NCBI GenBank assembly: GCA_013397935.1
Contig: VZRN01002233.1
Coordinates: forward strand, 62,001-126,000
Length of the DNA stretch: 64,000 nucleotides
Direction of reading: 5' to 3'
From: Dasyornis broadbenti
Taxonomy: Eukaryota; Chordata; Aves; Passeriformes; Dasyornithidae
A model generated the notes under the pieces. The model worked only from the letters and a program-made list of their open reading frames with translations. It did not search any database and had not been told where the DNA came from. Positions 47,581 to 56,604 of this stretch are shown here, piece by piece. Numbering within the stretch: the first letter of the stretch is position 1; every line of letters begins with the position of its first letter. A program made the position numbers and the translations under genes.

Positions 47581-47762
47581 GCTGCTGCGTGTGCGGGGCT
47601 GTTGCGTGTGCGGGGCTGTTGCGTGTGCGGGGCTGTTGTATCTGAGGGGCTGTTGCGTGTGAGGGGCTGTTGCGTGTGAGGGGCTGTTGTATCGGAGGGG
47701 CTATTGCGTGTGAGGGGCTGTTGTATCTGAGGGGCTGTTGCGTGTGAGGGGCTGTTGCGTGG
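47581..47762. repeat. 17-bp VNTR, 10.7 units, upstream of C1orf174
   Basis: Ten complete units of exactly 17 bases (GCTGTTGCGTGTGAGGG and variants) plus a partial one, with no indels. Two variant classes are interspersed: CGTGTGCGGG or CGTGTGAGGG, and TATCTGAGGG or TATCGGAGGG. Four Gs recur every 17 bases on the plus strand. The array ends about 200 bases before the C1orf174 start codon, at the edge of its CpG island. Confidence 0.95.
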
Positions 47763-47764
47763 AA

Positions 47765-48230
47765 GAGCCGTGGGCTTCCACCCTCATTGGGCGGGACGAG
47801 GCTTTTCTTTGTCCGGAGCCTGGAGCCCTTTCCTCGGTGCCCGCAGCCCTCATCCCGGTGCCCAGACCCCTTGGCCCTATGCCCGGTGCCAGCGCTCGCC
47901 CTGGGGCTCCTGAGCCGCGCGGCTCCACAAGATGGCGAGCGTGGGCTCCCGGGCGGCCCAAGATGGCGGCGGGCGGCGGTGCGCGGGGTCGGAGGCGCTC
48001 GGACACCCGCGGCCCCGCTCGCCCGGCCCGGCCACGGCCACGGCCACGGCATCGGCATCGGGCCCGGCGCTCAGCGAAGGCGGCCCCGGCAGCCGACCCG
48101 GAACAGCCCGCGGGGGAAGCAGCCGACACGGCGAGCCCGGTACGAGGGACGGAGCCGAGTGGGCTGGTGTGGGGGGGAAAGGCCGCGGGGTCGGGCGGTC
48201 ACAGCGTGGGTGCATCACAGGTAACTATTA
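47765..48230 (+). promoter_or_regulatory. C1orf174: CpG island promoter of C1orf174 with twin YY1-type sites
   Basis: CpG-dense sequence begins right after the VNTR and covers exon 1 and the start of intron 1. There is no TATA box. AAGATGGCG occurs twice, at 47929-47937 and 47960-47968, in the form bound by YY1; the second overlaps the proposed initiator codon. YY1 sites at start codons are a known arrangement in TATA-less housekeeping promoters. Confidence 0.75.
47963..48139 (+). CDS. C1orf174: C1orf174 coding exon 1
   Basis: 59 codons ending at donor CCG|GTACGA. It includes a GGCCAC/GGCATC hexamer run at about 48029-48062 that encodes the alternating Arg-Pro then Arg-His string. The residue sequence is not well conserved with mammals, so this exon is the least certain part of the gene. 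Confidence 0.75.
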
Positions 48231-50071
48231 AGAGCTACAATCTGAGCATCACGATGTGGGAATTATAAGGAGAATATAAGTAAATTTATCGCCGTTCCCT
48301 CTCCTCCCATCACGTTCTTTGTTCCAGTGCAGAAATACAGAGCAGACTTGCTCACCCTGCAGGGTGATGACAGTCAGGCCTGGCACAGTAATTGCAATTA
48401 GCAGCATCCTTAAGAAAATAGGAACATGGTGATTGACCTCGTACGGTGCTAGTTTATTCTCTGAGAAGTGTTTTCCACTCGCTGGTGATGGACTGTACAC
48501 TGTGGTTTATGTAAGCTGTCTGTTCCTCTTTTCCTCTCTTCACATGCACTTTCTAAGTACTTTTCTTAGAAGGTTTGGATCAAGATGCCACTCCTGTGAT
48601 GGAGCCCCTCTGTTCCACAGCCAGCTTTGCAAATAGAAATATATGGTGATTTTATTCTTCTTTATTTCAAGTGAGCTTTAGGACCTAGTCTTTTTTTCTA
48701 ACAGTGTTCATCACATGAAGCTGCTGAAGGACAACCTGCAAAGAAGATGAAATGTGAAAAAGGCAGTCAACAATCAGAGCTAGAAGAATGCACATGTGAA
48801 AGTGCAAACCTTGCTGTGCTGGGGGAAACACCTAAAGTATCTGGTGGGGATGGAGGTTCAGAAGATCCAGGAGCCAGCAGTGTAATCCAACAGGAAAAAG
48901 ATGAAAGCATTCCAGAGACTGATGAAGTGAAACAGGAAAAGGAGCATGGTGTTTCTCAGGAGCCACACACAGTGAAATCCAGCAGTACTGCATTAAAACT
49001 GGGTGGATATCTGTACCACCATCACGTGTTCAGTGAAGAGGAAAGCAGCTGTGGGAGCTTTGACGGGGCCACCTCAGAGAACGCGGATCACCCACGGAGG
49101 CCGATGTTCCTGGAGTACAGCAGTGGCCTCTCGGATGAGGACAGCAACCAGCCCATGCCAGTGCATCGGTTCTTCGGAGATGTTGAGGTGGTGAGATGAT
49201 GGGTCTGTTCCTGCTTTAGACTCAGCCCTGCTTAAAATTTGCGTCTGCTTAAAATTTGCGTCAAAACTCTTGGCAAATTTGACCAGTATTGTTGTGCCCT
49301 GTGCCCCAGATAGAATTGTCTCCATCAGAGATGAAATTACTAGCCCAGCCAGATTAATTTCAGATGTAAAATCTTTCTTATTTAGATTTTTTAGTCCAAT
49401 TCTGTGAGACAGGTATTTTTACTGATAATGATATTATGGAGACACAGCATTGTTGGCAAAATAGTTTTTTAGCGGTCTTTGGTTCTTAACAGAATCCTAG
49501 AACGGCTTAAGTTGGGAGGGACCTTAAAGATCACCCAGTTCCAGTCTTGCTGCATTGGAATTGTTTGGAATGGAAACTGGTTTCTGTCTACGTCAGCTTT
49601 TGAACTGATCCAAGGGCCAGAGCTTTAAATTTGAATGCTTTTAACATGCTTAACTTTGGGCAAGTGATGCTGTGGTCTTTTAGTGTTTCCTGTGGTATTT
49701 AGGGAGCAATGAGGATTTGTTTAGGGAGCCCTTTACCCTGTCCAAATCCTCCTTGCACCTGTGGAAGGAATGCCAGCCCTGAGGCTGCCCATGGATCTGG
49801 TTTGGGCAGACTCCCCTGAAGGCCCCACAGCTTTAGCTTGAGTTTGTGCCACTACTCCTGTCACCTGAGGGAGGATGGGAACTAGTGGAGGCAGGAGTTC
49901 TGCCATTTGCCACCACAGACTTTCCTCAGTGATTTGATCTTTTCCCTCCAGGATCTCCCAGCAGTTGTGCTCCCAAGCATGACGAGGAGCAGGCGAGAAG
50001 CCAGGAAGCTCCATTTCATTGCAAAGGAAGATGAGGAGGAGGAGGAGAAGGAGGAAGAGGATGTTGTCTAA
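47963..50071 (+). CDS. C1orf174: C1orf174-like protein (UPF0688 family), complete, three coding exons
   Basis: Join 47963-48139, 48705-49190 and 49952-50071: 783 bases, 260 residues, against about 243 in human. All junctions are phase 0 with GT-AG introns. Homology rests on the exon 2 start (CSSHEAAEG...KKMKCEKG, matching human SSSHKA...KKFKCDKG). It also rests on the family signature SNQPMPVHRFFGDVEV and a C-terminal SRREARKLHF followed by an acidic run of about 14 residues. The N-terminus is Arg/Pro-rich and low in complexity. The molecular function is not established; the family is thought to be nuclear. The start at 47963 was chosen for its Kozak-like GCGGCCCAAGATGG context and because it gives family-like length. 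An in-frame ATG at 47879 and an out-of-frame ATG at 47932 also exist. The gene is convergent with DFFB. Confidence 0.9.
48705..49190 (+). CDS. C1orf174: C1orf174 coding exon 2
   Basis: 162 codons between acceptor TTTTTCTAACAG and donor GTG|GTGAGA. It carries the Lys-rich KKMKCEKG patch, a long Ser/Glu-rich linker and the conserved DEDSNQPMPVHRFFGDVEV motif at its end. Confidence 0.93.
49228..49261. repeat. Perfect 17-bp tandem duplication beside a splice donor
   Basis: CTGCTTAAAATTTGCGT is present twice head-to-tail (49228-49244, 49245-49261) in intron 2 of C1orf174, 37 bases after the exon 2 donor. No mismatches, so it is recent. Confidence 0.95.
49489..49550 (-). mobile_element. CR1 LINE 3' terminal scrap in C1orf174 intron 2
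   Basis: CAGAATCCTAGAACGGCTTA, then GGGAGGGACCTTAAAGATCA and CCCAGTTCCAG: the antisense CR1 3' end with several substitutions. Confidence 0.8.
49952..50071 (+). CDS. C1orf174: C1orf174 coding exon 3 (acidic tail)
   Basis: 39 codons plus TAA after acceptor TTTCCCTCCAG. It begins DLPAVVLPSM, continues with RREARKLHFIAKED and ends in a Glu-rich tail followed by DVV. The human orthologue has the same layout with an Asp-rich tail. Confidence 0.93.
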   Translation, partial: DLPAVVLPSMTRSRREARKLHFIAKEDEEEEEKEEEDVV

Positions 50072-50083
50072 CAACAAACTGTA

Positions 50084-50089
50084 AATAAA
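50084..50089 (+). terminator. C1orf174: Proximal poly-A signal of C1orf174
   Basis: AATAAA lies 12 bases after the stop codon. A second AATAAA at 50468-50473 could give a longer 3' UTR. Which one is used cannot be told from the sequence. Confidence 0.55.
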
Positions 50090-52753
50090 TTATATCCTTC
50101 TTCTTTTTCTTTGTGACCACATGGTGATGGCTGTGTCAGTAACGAGGTGTCTGTTTGCCTTTTCTCAGGGAGAGAACTGGGAGAGCTTGTTTTGCTGGAA
50201 TTGGCAGATACAGTATTGCAATTGTTATCTGGGGCAAAGACTGAATTTTCAGTGATTTGGAAATAAAATTACAATTTAGCACCTTACCACTAATATGTAG
50301 GAAAAAAAACCAGGGAAAAATAGAAGTTCTTATTGCTTTTTTGTAAATTTGAGCGTCTATCTTTTGGAAATACTTGATTTCACTCCTTTTTTCCAAAATA
50401 GTCAAGAAAAAGATACTGGAGCAAGGTTCTTTTTCTTTTAATTCTGTGATGCCTGGGCCATCCAGGTAATAAAGGTGTAAATTGACTCCCTGGTACAAAG
50501 AAGGTCAAGGGTCTCCCTTGTGTGGGCTGTTTACACCTAACCCAGAATCAATTAAACCTCTAAAATGCAGTTCTGCTGGCAAAATGAAATGCAGGATGTC
50601 AGAGTGGGTTCAGTGTGCTCATCTCTGGGAGTTCAGCACGTTTTCATTGCACGTCAGCTCCCCGAACACCCACTCCATGGTGCTGCCTCCTCCCTCCACC
50701 TGCTGCTCTAAGTGTTGTCCTTTGTTGATTTTCAACTGATTTCCAACAGGGATTTTGCAAACAAATGCTTTGGTGGTGATAAACAAGGAATACCATCCCT
50801 TGGATTTGATGGACAGAGGAAGATTGCTAAGGCTGTGGGGCAGCCCCCTCTGCATGTTTAAAAAGAAAGGAGCAACCTCAACCTACTCCAGGAACTGTTG
50901 ATTCACCCAGTGTTTGTGGGAATATTTTTTGAAAGTGTGATTATGCAATAAGCTTCCAAATATTTATTGTTATAGCTCCTTCTATGTTTCTAAAAATAGA
51001 GAGAAAATGTTATCAGCAGATGGTTTAAATAAATATTAATTTCTACTGCTAGAGCCTGTTAAACATTCAAAAGTTGTAAGGCAAACAAATTGCATATGCA
51101 TGGCATGGTAATGCATTCCCATTTCCACTCCAGCTGATGCATTGTTTCTGTCAAAGATATTTCTTGGCTCCTTTTCATTCTAATTCTGTAACACGGAAAA
51201 ATCCAGATTTTTTAATCGCATATTCATGGTTCCAGCCCAGCTCTGTGTTGCAGCAGCTCCTCCCAGCATTCCTTCAGTGCTGTGTTTGCTGCAGGCTCTT
51301 TCTAGCAAACACAGTTTCACACACAGACATTCATTTCACTGTGCAAAATGCATTCTCAGTTTGGGGGGGGGACAACACGTGCCACACGGTGACACTGGGT
51401 TTGTCATCGGAATCCTGCCAGTGCTGCCCTCCTCAGTGTCAAACAGTGCAGGAAGGGAAGCTGGAAGGATCAATTCCATGCAGTGGAATTAGAAATCCTG
51501 TGTTTAAAATGCACCTCCTTATTTTTCGGATTGCAATGTTTGGGAAGAGAATGAATTTGTTGTTTAAAATAAATCAATATTCTCTGTAGCAAAGCTTCCA
51601 AGACCCAGTAGGTCAGGGCTCAGGCAGAAATACCATCCCCACACAATTCTATGTGTACTAACTGATCTAGGACCAACACTGTGGAGAAAACCAGAGCTTT
51701 TCCCAGTTATTTACAGAGCAGTAAGTAGCTGGTCCTCCATTCGTAAACACATTTCCTTTCATGGTCTGTCACACCTGATTAATCTCCTGTGCACCTCCAC
51801 ATACTCACACACACACAGATGTGGGGGCATTTTTTATTTAAAAGGTTCACACGATTTACACTGACAATCCCAAAAGCTGAGTTGCTATCAGCTGGTATTA
51901 AAAAGAAATTCAAGTAAAAAAATCGAACTATTTGTGATTTGTTGCCTGAGGTAGGAAGTGTTTTATCAAAACCGTATTCTCCAAGGCAGTAGGTAAACAT
52001 TACTGTAAACATGATCATTATAGCTGTCCTTCCTGGTTGTGCTTTGAGCAAACTCAAGCTGAAAAGGCAGAAAGTATTAGAAAGGAGAGGGAAATCAGCA
52101 GGGAAGATGGCAAAAAAAGGTGGGAAAAGCAAAAATGTGGGCATACGCCATGGCCTTGCTCTTCTTTCTGGGAGATGCACGCCTTAAGCAATGGCCAACG
52201 AGCAGTAGGGGATGAGGGCAGGAGTTTGGCACAGGTGAGGTGGCACCTCTGCTGCTGAATCACCTTTGGCATTCCTGAAATACACTGGCTGCTACCTGCA
52301 AAAGGCACAGAGTAAAACATGATCCTAAATCCTTATTTGTTTGGCTTAATCTCCAGAGGAATAGGAATCTACAAGCTCCTGCAGATTAGTTTGAAAGAGA
52401 TGTTTTGTCCCAAGTTTCATTTCTCTGTACTGTGAGATTTGGGCCAATACTGGTTGTGGCAAGAAAGAGATGGCAGGGTGGAATCAGTGTCAGCCTCTGG
52501 CTCATTTTACACCCTCACAGCTGGATTTTTATCACACTTGGTGTGAGCTGAGGGAGGCTCATAGGGAGTGGGAAGGCAGGAGAGCAGCTTTAAATGGGAT
52601 ATTGGAGTGCGCTTTGTGAGGCTCTGATTTGATTACTCAGCCAGTGTCATGCCAGGGACTCTCAAATAGTTCTTGTTTTAAGAAATTGGTGCTATTTAAA
52701 AACAACAGACTGACATGATTGCAAAAAGCAGCAGGTCCCTTCCAGAGACAGCA
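50090..52753. other. C1orf174 and DFFB 3' UTRs and convergent intergenic DNA
   Basis: No further coding exon. This stretch should hold the 3' ends of both genes. It contains AATAAA words on the plus strand (50468-50473 and several downstream), a short G9 run near 51363, a CA microsatellite at about 51803-51818, and a minus-strand AATAAA at 51833-51838 that could end DFFB. AT-rich sequence at 50930-51070 is unique. Confidence 0.6.
51833..51838 (-). terminator. DFFB: Candidate poly-A signal of DFFB
   Basis: TTTATT on the plus strand, read as AATAAA on the DFFB strand, about 915 bases after the DFFB stop codon and next to a CA repeat. It is the clearest such word I noticed on that side; the assignment is tentative. 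Confidence 0.35.
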
Positions 52754-52970
52754 CTAGGAAATCTCATGGGTTTGCTTCCTCTTTCTGTAAATTCTAGTTT
52801 TGTCACAGCTGAGGTTATGATTGGTTTTCTTATGGCAAGCAATATGTACAAGTTTTAAATTATCCAGGGTAAACAGCAGCTGATAGAAGTATTCCCAGTT
52901 CACTTCTCTCCCGTCTCGTGTTTTGACAGCTTCTGCCAGTTCTGGGACAACAGCACGTTTCTTCTCAATT
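52754..52970 (-). CDS. DFFB: DFFB last exon
   Basis: Acceptor TGTCCCCAAG, then 72 codons ending TAG. It encodes IEKKRAVVPEL, GREVNWEYFYQLLF and the histidines of LVHIACHKKTNH. The open frame continues upstream of the acceptor, but only the part from 52970 joins in phase with the previous exon (LDH-I-IEKK). Confidence 0.95.
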
Positions 52971-55234
52971 CTTGGGGACACAAAAGAGAAGACAATATTG
53001 CCATCAAGAGTTTTTTCCAGAATAATCAAGCTTCCATCTTCCTTTCAGAGCCAGGCAGAACTAGAATTCTTTCTCCATAACTAGGTGTATGACTTTTTTC
53101 CCCCCAAGGAAATTAGTTTAGCAAATCCTGTTTGCTTCACACCTACATTTGAAATGGGTCAGAGGGGGTTTTGCCAGAGAGAATTCACACAGATAGCGCA
53201 GCAAGGAGGGGCTTGCTTCCATACAAAGAAAATCTGCGCAGAAGCAGAGCAGTTAATGAGAGGCAGCATTTCATCTGTCGTCAGGGTTTCTCAGAACAGC
53301 TGCAGCATCCCAGCACCTTTTCTCACAACATATTCACAGCAGAGCTGACTGTACAGTGAGGGTAGGGACTAAGGCTAAACCTTTCTGATGAAGCTGAAGG
53401 GCACAAAGCAGGTAAGTCTGGATTAACACTTGGTACGTACATGTGGTCGAGATTCCAGGTGCTGAAGAGGATCCTGCTTTCCCTGTTGCTGTAGGGGTTG
53501 ATGGAATGCTTACATGGGCAGTCATCTCTGTCGAAAGGTCCCTGTGAAAGGTGTCACACTCGTCATCCCAGCGTGGTCCTGCCATGTGCTAGTGAACCAG
53601 AGAGATCCTGCACCGCACATCCTCCCAGCCTGACACTGCCCTGTGCTGCACCCAGGGAGCTGTTTCCTTCCTCTGATGTCAAAGGAGGAATGGGTTCAAA
53701 CGGAAAGAGGGGAAGTTTAGGTTAGGTATATGGAAGAAGTTCTTCCTTGTGAGGGTGGTGAGGTCCTGGAACAAATTGCCCAGAGAAGCTGTGGCTGCCC
53801 CATCCCTGGCAGTGTCCAAGGCCAGGTTGGATGGGGCTTGGAACAACCTGATCTAGTGGAAGGTGTCCCTGCCCATGGCAGGGAGCTGGAATGAGATGAT
53901 CTTTAAGGTCCTTTCCAACCCAAACCATTCCATGATTCTTCAGGAAGGCTGCAGGTACCTGACAGGAGAACCACCCCTCCGCAGTGCACAGACGCGCTGC
54001 CTCCTCCTCCTCCCTTCTGTCAAAGTAGCACCCGTTGTACTTCACAGATTTCAGTTTATCTGCCATCAGGTCGATTATCCCTCTGTAGGCATCTCGTGCT
54101 GCAGGATGAACGTTTGAAATAAAACCACTAACCTAGAGGGGGGAAACCCAGCAATCACTCCTCAGTTCCTGTGGCAGCCTGAGGCTCTTTTCTACAGTCA
54201 CAACGTTGCACTGTAAAAGTACTTTGTATTCCTGTGGCCACAGAATTACTGTTACAGCTTGACTTAAGTTACTCAACAGAAACTTTTACCTCTCTCATGT
54301 AGCCCCGCATTCTGCTCTCACAGCTATGCCGCAGGTAGCTGGATTTGTTCTTGAACCGAGACTCCAGCCCTGGAGGGAACGAGATTGTTTTGTACCTCAG
54401 CACAGCTGGGAGTTCATCCTGGCTTTTCACTAACTCAGGATGCACAGGATTTTTAATTACCTATTTTTCTTTTACTAGTTCTGGACTACCCTGCTCTTAA
54501 GCACTTAAAAGGACCCTGTAGAGCATCCGCTGGGAGAGCAGTAGCTGGTATTGTTATATGTTTCTTGTTAATGTGTATATGTGGAACACCAAGAGATTGT
54601 GAAAGGAAAACAGAATTGTTCGGGAAGAACTGCAGTAATGGCTTGGGAATGGGCAGGGAGACTTGTGGAGTGTAAAGAGAACATAAACCACGATTAGCTG
54701 GCTGAGATGTGCAAGTTATCAATATACTATTAGTAAATCATTAAAACACCATAAACACAGACTTATATTAATGGAGGAAAACGTATTCCAGAGCTATTTT
54801 TGATAAAGCGATACACCATTTTAAAAAAAGCATTGTCTGATAGTAAATATGCATATACTTTAAAGAAACTTGAAGACACATATTAATGGAAGGGGTAAAC
54901 TAATCCCTTGACCAGGTACTCAATCCCACTAGCCAGAAGAGCTCCCAAACTTTGCTTTAAGAGCAGCAAAACTGACAGAAGTGACTTTTCAGAGCAGAGC
55001 AAGACCTGGGAGTCCCTTAGCAGCGTCCTACTGCAACAAACACACCTTCAAACCATTTCTTGTCGTCTTCCTTGTCCTCGGCGAGGATATTTTCGCTCAG
55101 GTTATGGATGAGATCCGCCAGCAGCTTCTGCCTGTGGGGAGCCTGCTCGTCCGTCAGCAGCTTCCGCGCAGCCTCCACCACAGCGTCCTGCTGGCTGCAG
55201 AACGCGGCCAGGAGCCGCTCGATGTCGCTGGCAC
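52754..55234 (-). CDS. DFFB: DFFB (caspase-activated DNase, DFF40), 5' part missing in gap
   Basis: Five exons read on the minus strand: 55234-55046, 54369-54290, 54132-53959, 53541-53441 and 52970-52754, all with GT-AG junctions and consistent phases. DFFB is the nuclease that fragments nuclear DNA in apoptosis after caspases release it from its inhibitor DFFA. Visible are the dimer-region helix (DIERLLAAF, DEQAPHRQKLLADLIHN), NKSSYLRHSCESRMRGYMRE, YNGCYFDR, KHSINPYSNRESRILFSTWN-LDH, and EKKRAVVPELAEA with LVHIACHKKTNH. The ββα-Me finger residues equivalent to His242, Asp262, His263, His304, His308 and His313 of mammalian CAD are all present, so nothing suggests loss of activity. The CIDE-N domain exons are not seen because of the assembly gap. 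The tail ends RKRKQTHEIS, shorter than the basic human C-terminus. Confidence 0.95.
53441..53541 (-). CDS. DFFB: DFFB exon with catalytic His/Asp-His
   Basis: 101 bases, acceptor CTTTCACAG and donor CACAT|GTACGT. It encodes GPFDRDDCPCKHSINPYSNR and then ESRILFSTWNLDH. The spacing from His of KHS to the final His is 21 residues, as in mammalian CAD (242 to 263). Confidence 0.95.
53683..53940 (+). mobile_element. CR1 LINE 3' fragment in DFFB intron, abutting a splice donor
   Basis: Sense CR1 text 'GGGGAAGTTTAGGTTAGG', 'GTTCTTCCTTGTGAGGGTGG' and 'TGATCTTTAAGGTCC' ends at the terminal CCATGATTCTT. Its 3' edge is about 16 bases from the donor GT of the neighbouring DFFB exon, and it is antisense to the gene. 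Confidence 0.95.
53959..54132 (-). CDS. DFFB: DFFB exon with NGCYFDR motif
   Basis: 58 codons, phase 0 at both ends, acceptor CCCTCTAG and donor CAG|GTACCT. It encodes VSGFISNVHPAARDAYRGII, DLMADKLKSVKYNGCYFDRR, a Glu-rich insert and CTAEGWFSCQ. Compared with human, the segment after YFDR is more acidic (EEEEAA). Confidence 0.95.
54290..54369 (-). CDS. DFFB: DFFB exon GLESRF...YMRE
   Basis: 80 bases with acceptor TTCCCTCCAG (its last G at 54370) and donor GAG|GTAAAAG. It encodes LESRFKNKSSYLRHSCESRM and RGYMRE, nearly matching human LESRFQSKSGYLRYSCESRI. It is too short to stand out as an open frame. Confidence 0.95.
55046..55234 (-). CDS. DFFB: DFFB exon, dimerisation-domain helices
   Basis: 189 bases, acceptor CTTGCCCCAG and donor GAAG|GTGTGT. 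It encodes ASDIERLLAAFCSQQDAVVE, AARKLLTDEQAPHRQKLLAD and LIHNLSENIL, ending KKWFEG at the next junction. It is the most 5' DFFB exon present; the preceding exons fall in the gap at 55292-55802. Confidence 0.95.
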
Positions 55235-55291
55235 CTGGGGCAAGTGAGGCGGCGCCGGCTGAGCCCCCGGCCCCCTCCCCGGCGCTGCCCC

Positions 55292-55802
55292 NNNNNNNNN
55301 NNNNNNNNNNNNNNNNNNNNNNNNNNNNNNNNNNNNNNNNNNNNNNNNNNNNNNNNNNNNNNNNNNNNNNNNNNNNNNNNNNNNNNNNNNNNNNNNNNNN
55401 NNNNNNNNNNNNNNNNNNNNNNNNNNNNNNNNNNNNNNNNNNNNNNNNNNNNNNNNNNNNNNNNNNNNNNNNNNNNNNNNNNNNNNNNNNNNNNNNNNNN
55501 NNNNNNNNNNNNNNNNNNNNNNNNNNNNNNNNNNNNNNNNNNNNNNNNNNNNNNNNNNNNNNNNNNNNNNNNNNNNNNNNNNNNNNNNNNNNNNNNNNNN
55601 NNNNNNNNNNNNNNNNNNNNNNNNNNNNNNNNNNNNNNNNNNNNNNNNNNNNNNNNNNNNNNNNNNNNNNNNNNNNNNNNNNNNNNNNNNNNNNNNNNNN
55701 NNNNNNNNNNNNNNNNNNNNNNNNNNNNNNNNNNNNNNNNNNNNNNNNNNNNNNNNNNNNNNNNNNNNNNNNNNNNNNNNNNNNNNNNNNNNNNNNNNNN
55801 NN
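55292..55802. other. Assembly gap, 511 undetermined bases
   Basis: A run of N between GC-rich flanks. Avian GC-rich microchromosome promoters are often lost this way. It hides the DFFB first exons (start codon and CIDE-N domain) and probably the CEP104 transcription start. All open frames that cross it are artefacts. Confidence 0.98.
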
Positions 55803-55917
55803 CCGGCGCTGGAGCCGGGGCCTTCCCGCGCAGGCGCCCCGGGGCCGGCGGGGCGGTCGCGCCTGCGCGGCGGGGCTGCGTTGCCATGAGAGCGGTGATG
55901 GGGCCGCGCTGAGGCAG
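55803..55917 (+). other. CEP104: Candidate CEP104 non-coding first exon (3' part)
   Basis: GC-rich sequence right of the gap ends at a good donor, GAGGCAG|GTGAGG (exon end 55917). The coding exon begins with an acceptor at 56601-56603, so this is the likely 5' UTR exon. Its start is in or near the gap. Confidence 0.55.
55886..55912 (+). promoter_or_regulatory. CEP104: Possible uORF in CEP104 5' UTR
   Basis: ATG at 55886 in context TTGCCATGA opens an 8-codon frame (MRAVMGPR) that closes with TGA, 5 bases before the proposed exon 1 donor. A second in-frame ATG lies inside. If exon 1 is used, this could damp translation of CEP104. The GTTGCCATG around the first ATG also matches half of an RFX X-box. 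Confidence 0.4.
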
Positions 55918-56603
55918 GTGAGGCCCGGCCCGGCGCTTCCCCTTCGCGCCGCGCTCTCCCTCCGCCCCGGGGACTCCCCGAGGTCCCGCCAGGCCCCTGC
56001 GTGCTTTGTCCGCCGCCCGTGCTGGGCGTACCCTGGAGCGGTGCGGCCGGGACTCCTCCGGGCCTGCGCCTCCTGCGGGGCCGGGACCGGCGGGAGGAGG
56101 GAGGGATGGGGCCGGTGTTGGTGCCGTAACACCGGCACGGCCCGGGGTGGGCAGCGGCGGTCTCGGTGCTTGTCTTGTGTCCCCAGCAGTAGCTGCGGTG
56201 GGTGCGTGGCTTTCTCAGAGAGACCGAACTGACCTTGTGCTTTGCTTTTTGTTCCTCTGGCTCCAACACACAGAGCATGGTACAGGTACAGGTTTGGTAC
56301 AGGTTGCTCCTATATGCGTTTGGAGCTCTTAATTTCAGGCTCCATCTTGGATTAGCAGGTTTTATTGGCAGACTGCTCTTCAAGTGAGCTAAATCCTCAT
56401 TGTGCTCGGCACTAATCAAACCCGCACCATAAGAACGGTTATGGTGCCATTAAAGGAAATACATATTTGTAGTCATCATCTACTGACTCGACAGGACTAC
56501 AGGATGCAGTTCTTTGACTGTGCTGTCTCAGTGATTTAGTATCATCCTTCCAGGGATGAATTTAAGCTTGAAGGCTGTGTCTGTGACCAGCTCAGCTCCC
56601 CAG
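55918..56603 (+). other. CEP104: CEP104 intron 1, non-coding
   Basis: The first 240 bases remain CpG-rich; the rest is ordinary. It ends in acceptor CTCAGCTCCCCAG. No repeat or coding sequence recognised. Confidence 0.6.
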
Positions 56604-56604
56604 G

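Larger units (their letters stand above)
55235..56160. promoter_or_regulatory. Shared CpG island, bidirectional DFFB/CEP104 promoter
   Basis: CpG-dense sequence lies on both sides of the assembly gap between the first visible DFFB exon (-) and CEP104 (+), which are head-to-head. The same arrangement exists in human. There is no TATA box in the visible part. The core of the island, probably including both start sites, is undetermined sequence. Confidence 0.8.

Noticed and set aside
47581..47762. VNTR considered as a CRISPR-like array
   Set aside because: There are no unique spacers; the units are contiguous. CRISPR is not expected in a vertebrate nuclear genome.
47738..47962. In-frame upstream extension of C1orf174 from ATG 47738 or 47879
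   Set aside because: It would add residues with no counterpart in the family and reach back into the VNTR. The ATG at 47963 gives a family-like length, though 47879 is not excluded.
53722..54066. Minus-strand frame joining the DFFB exon to CR1 sequence
   Set aside because: A GT donor after CAG at 53959 and a phase-matched next exon show that this is read-through of an intron, not a fused protein.
55017..56419. Several frames of 220-420 codons crossing 55292-55802
   Set aside because: They run through undetermined bases and are counted as open only because N never makes a stop. The real coding part is the DFFB exon at 55046-55234.
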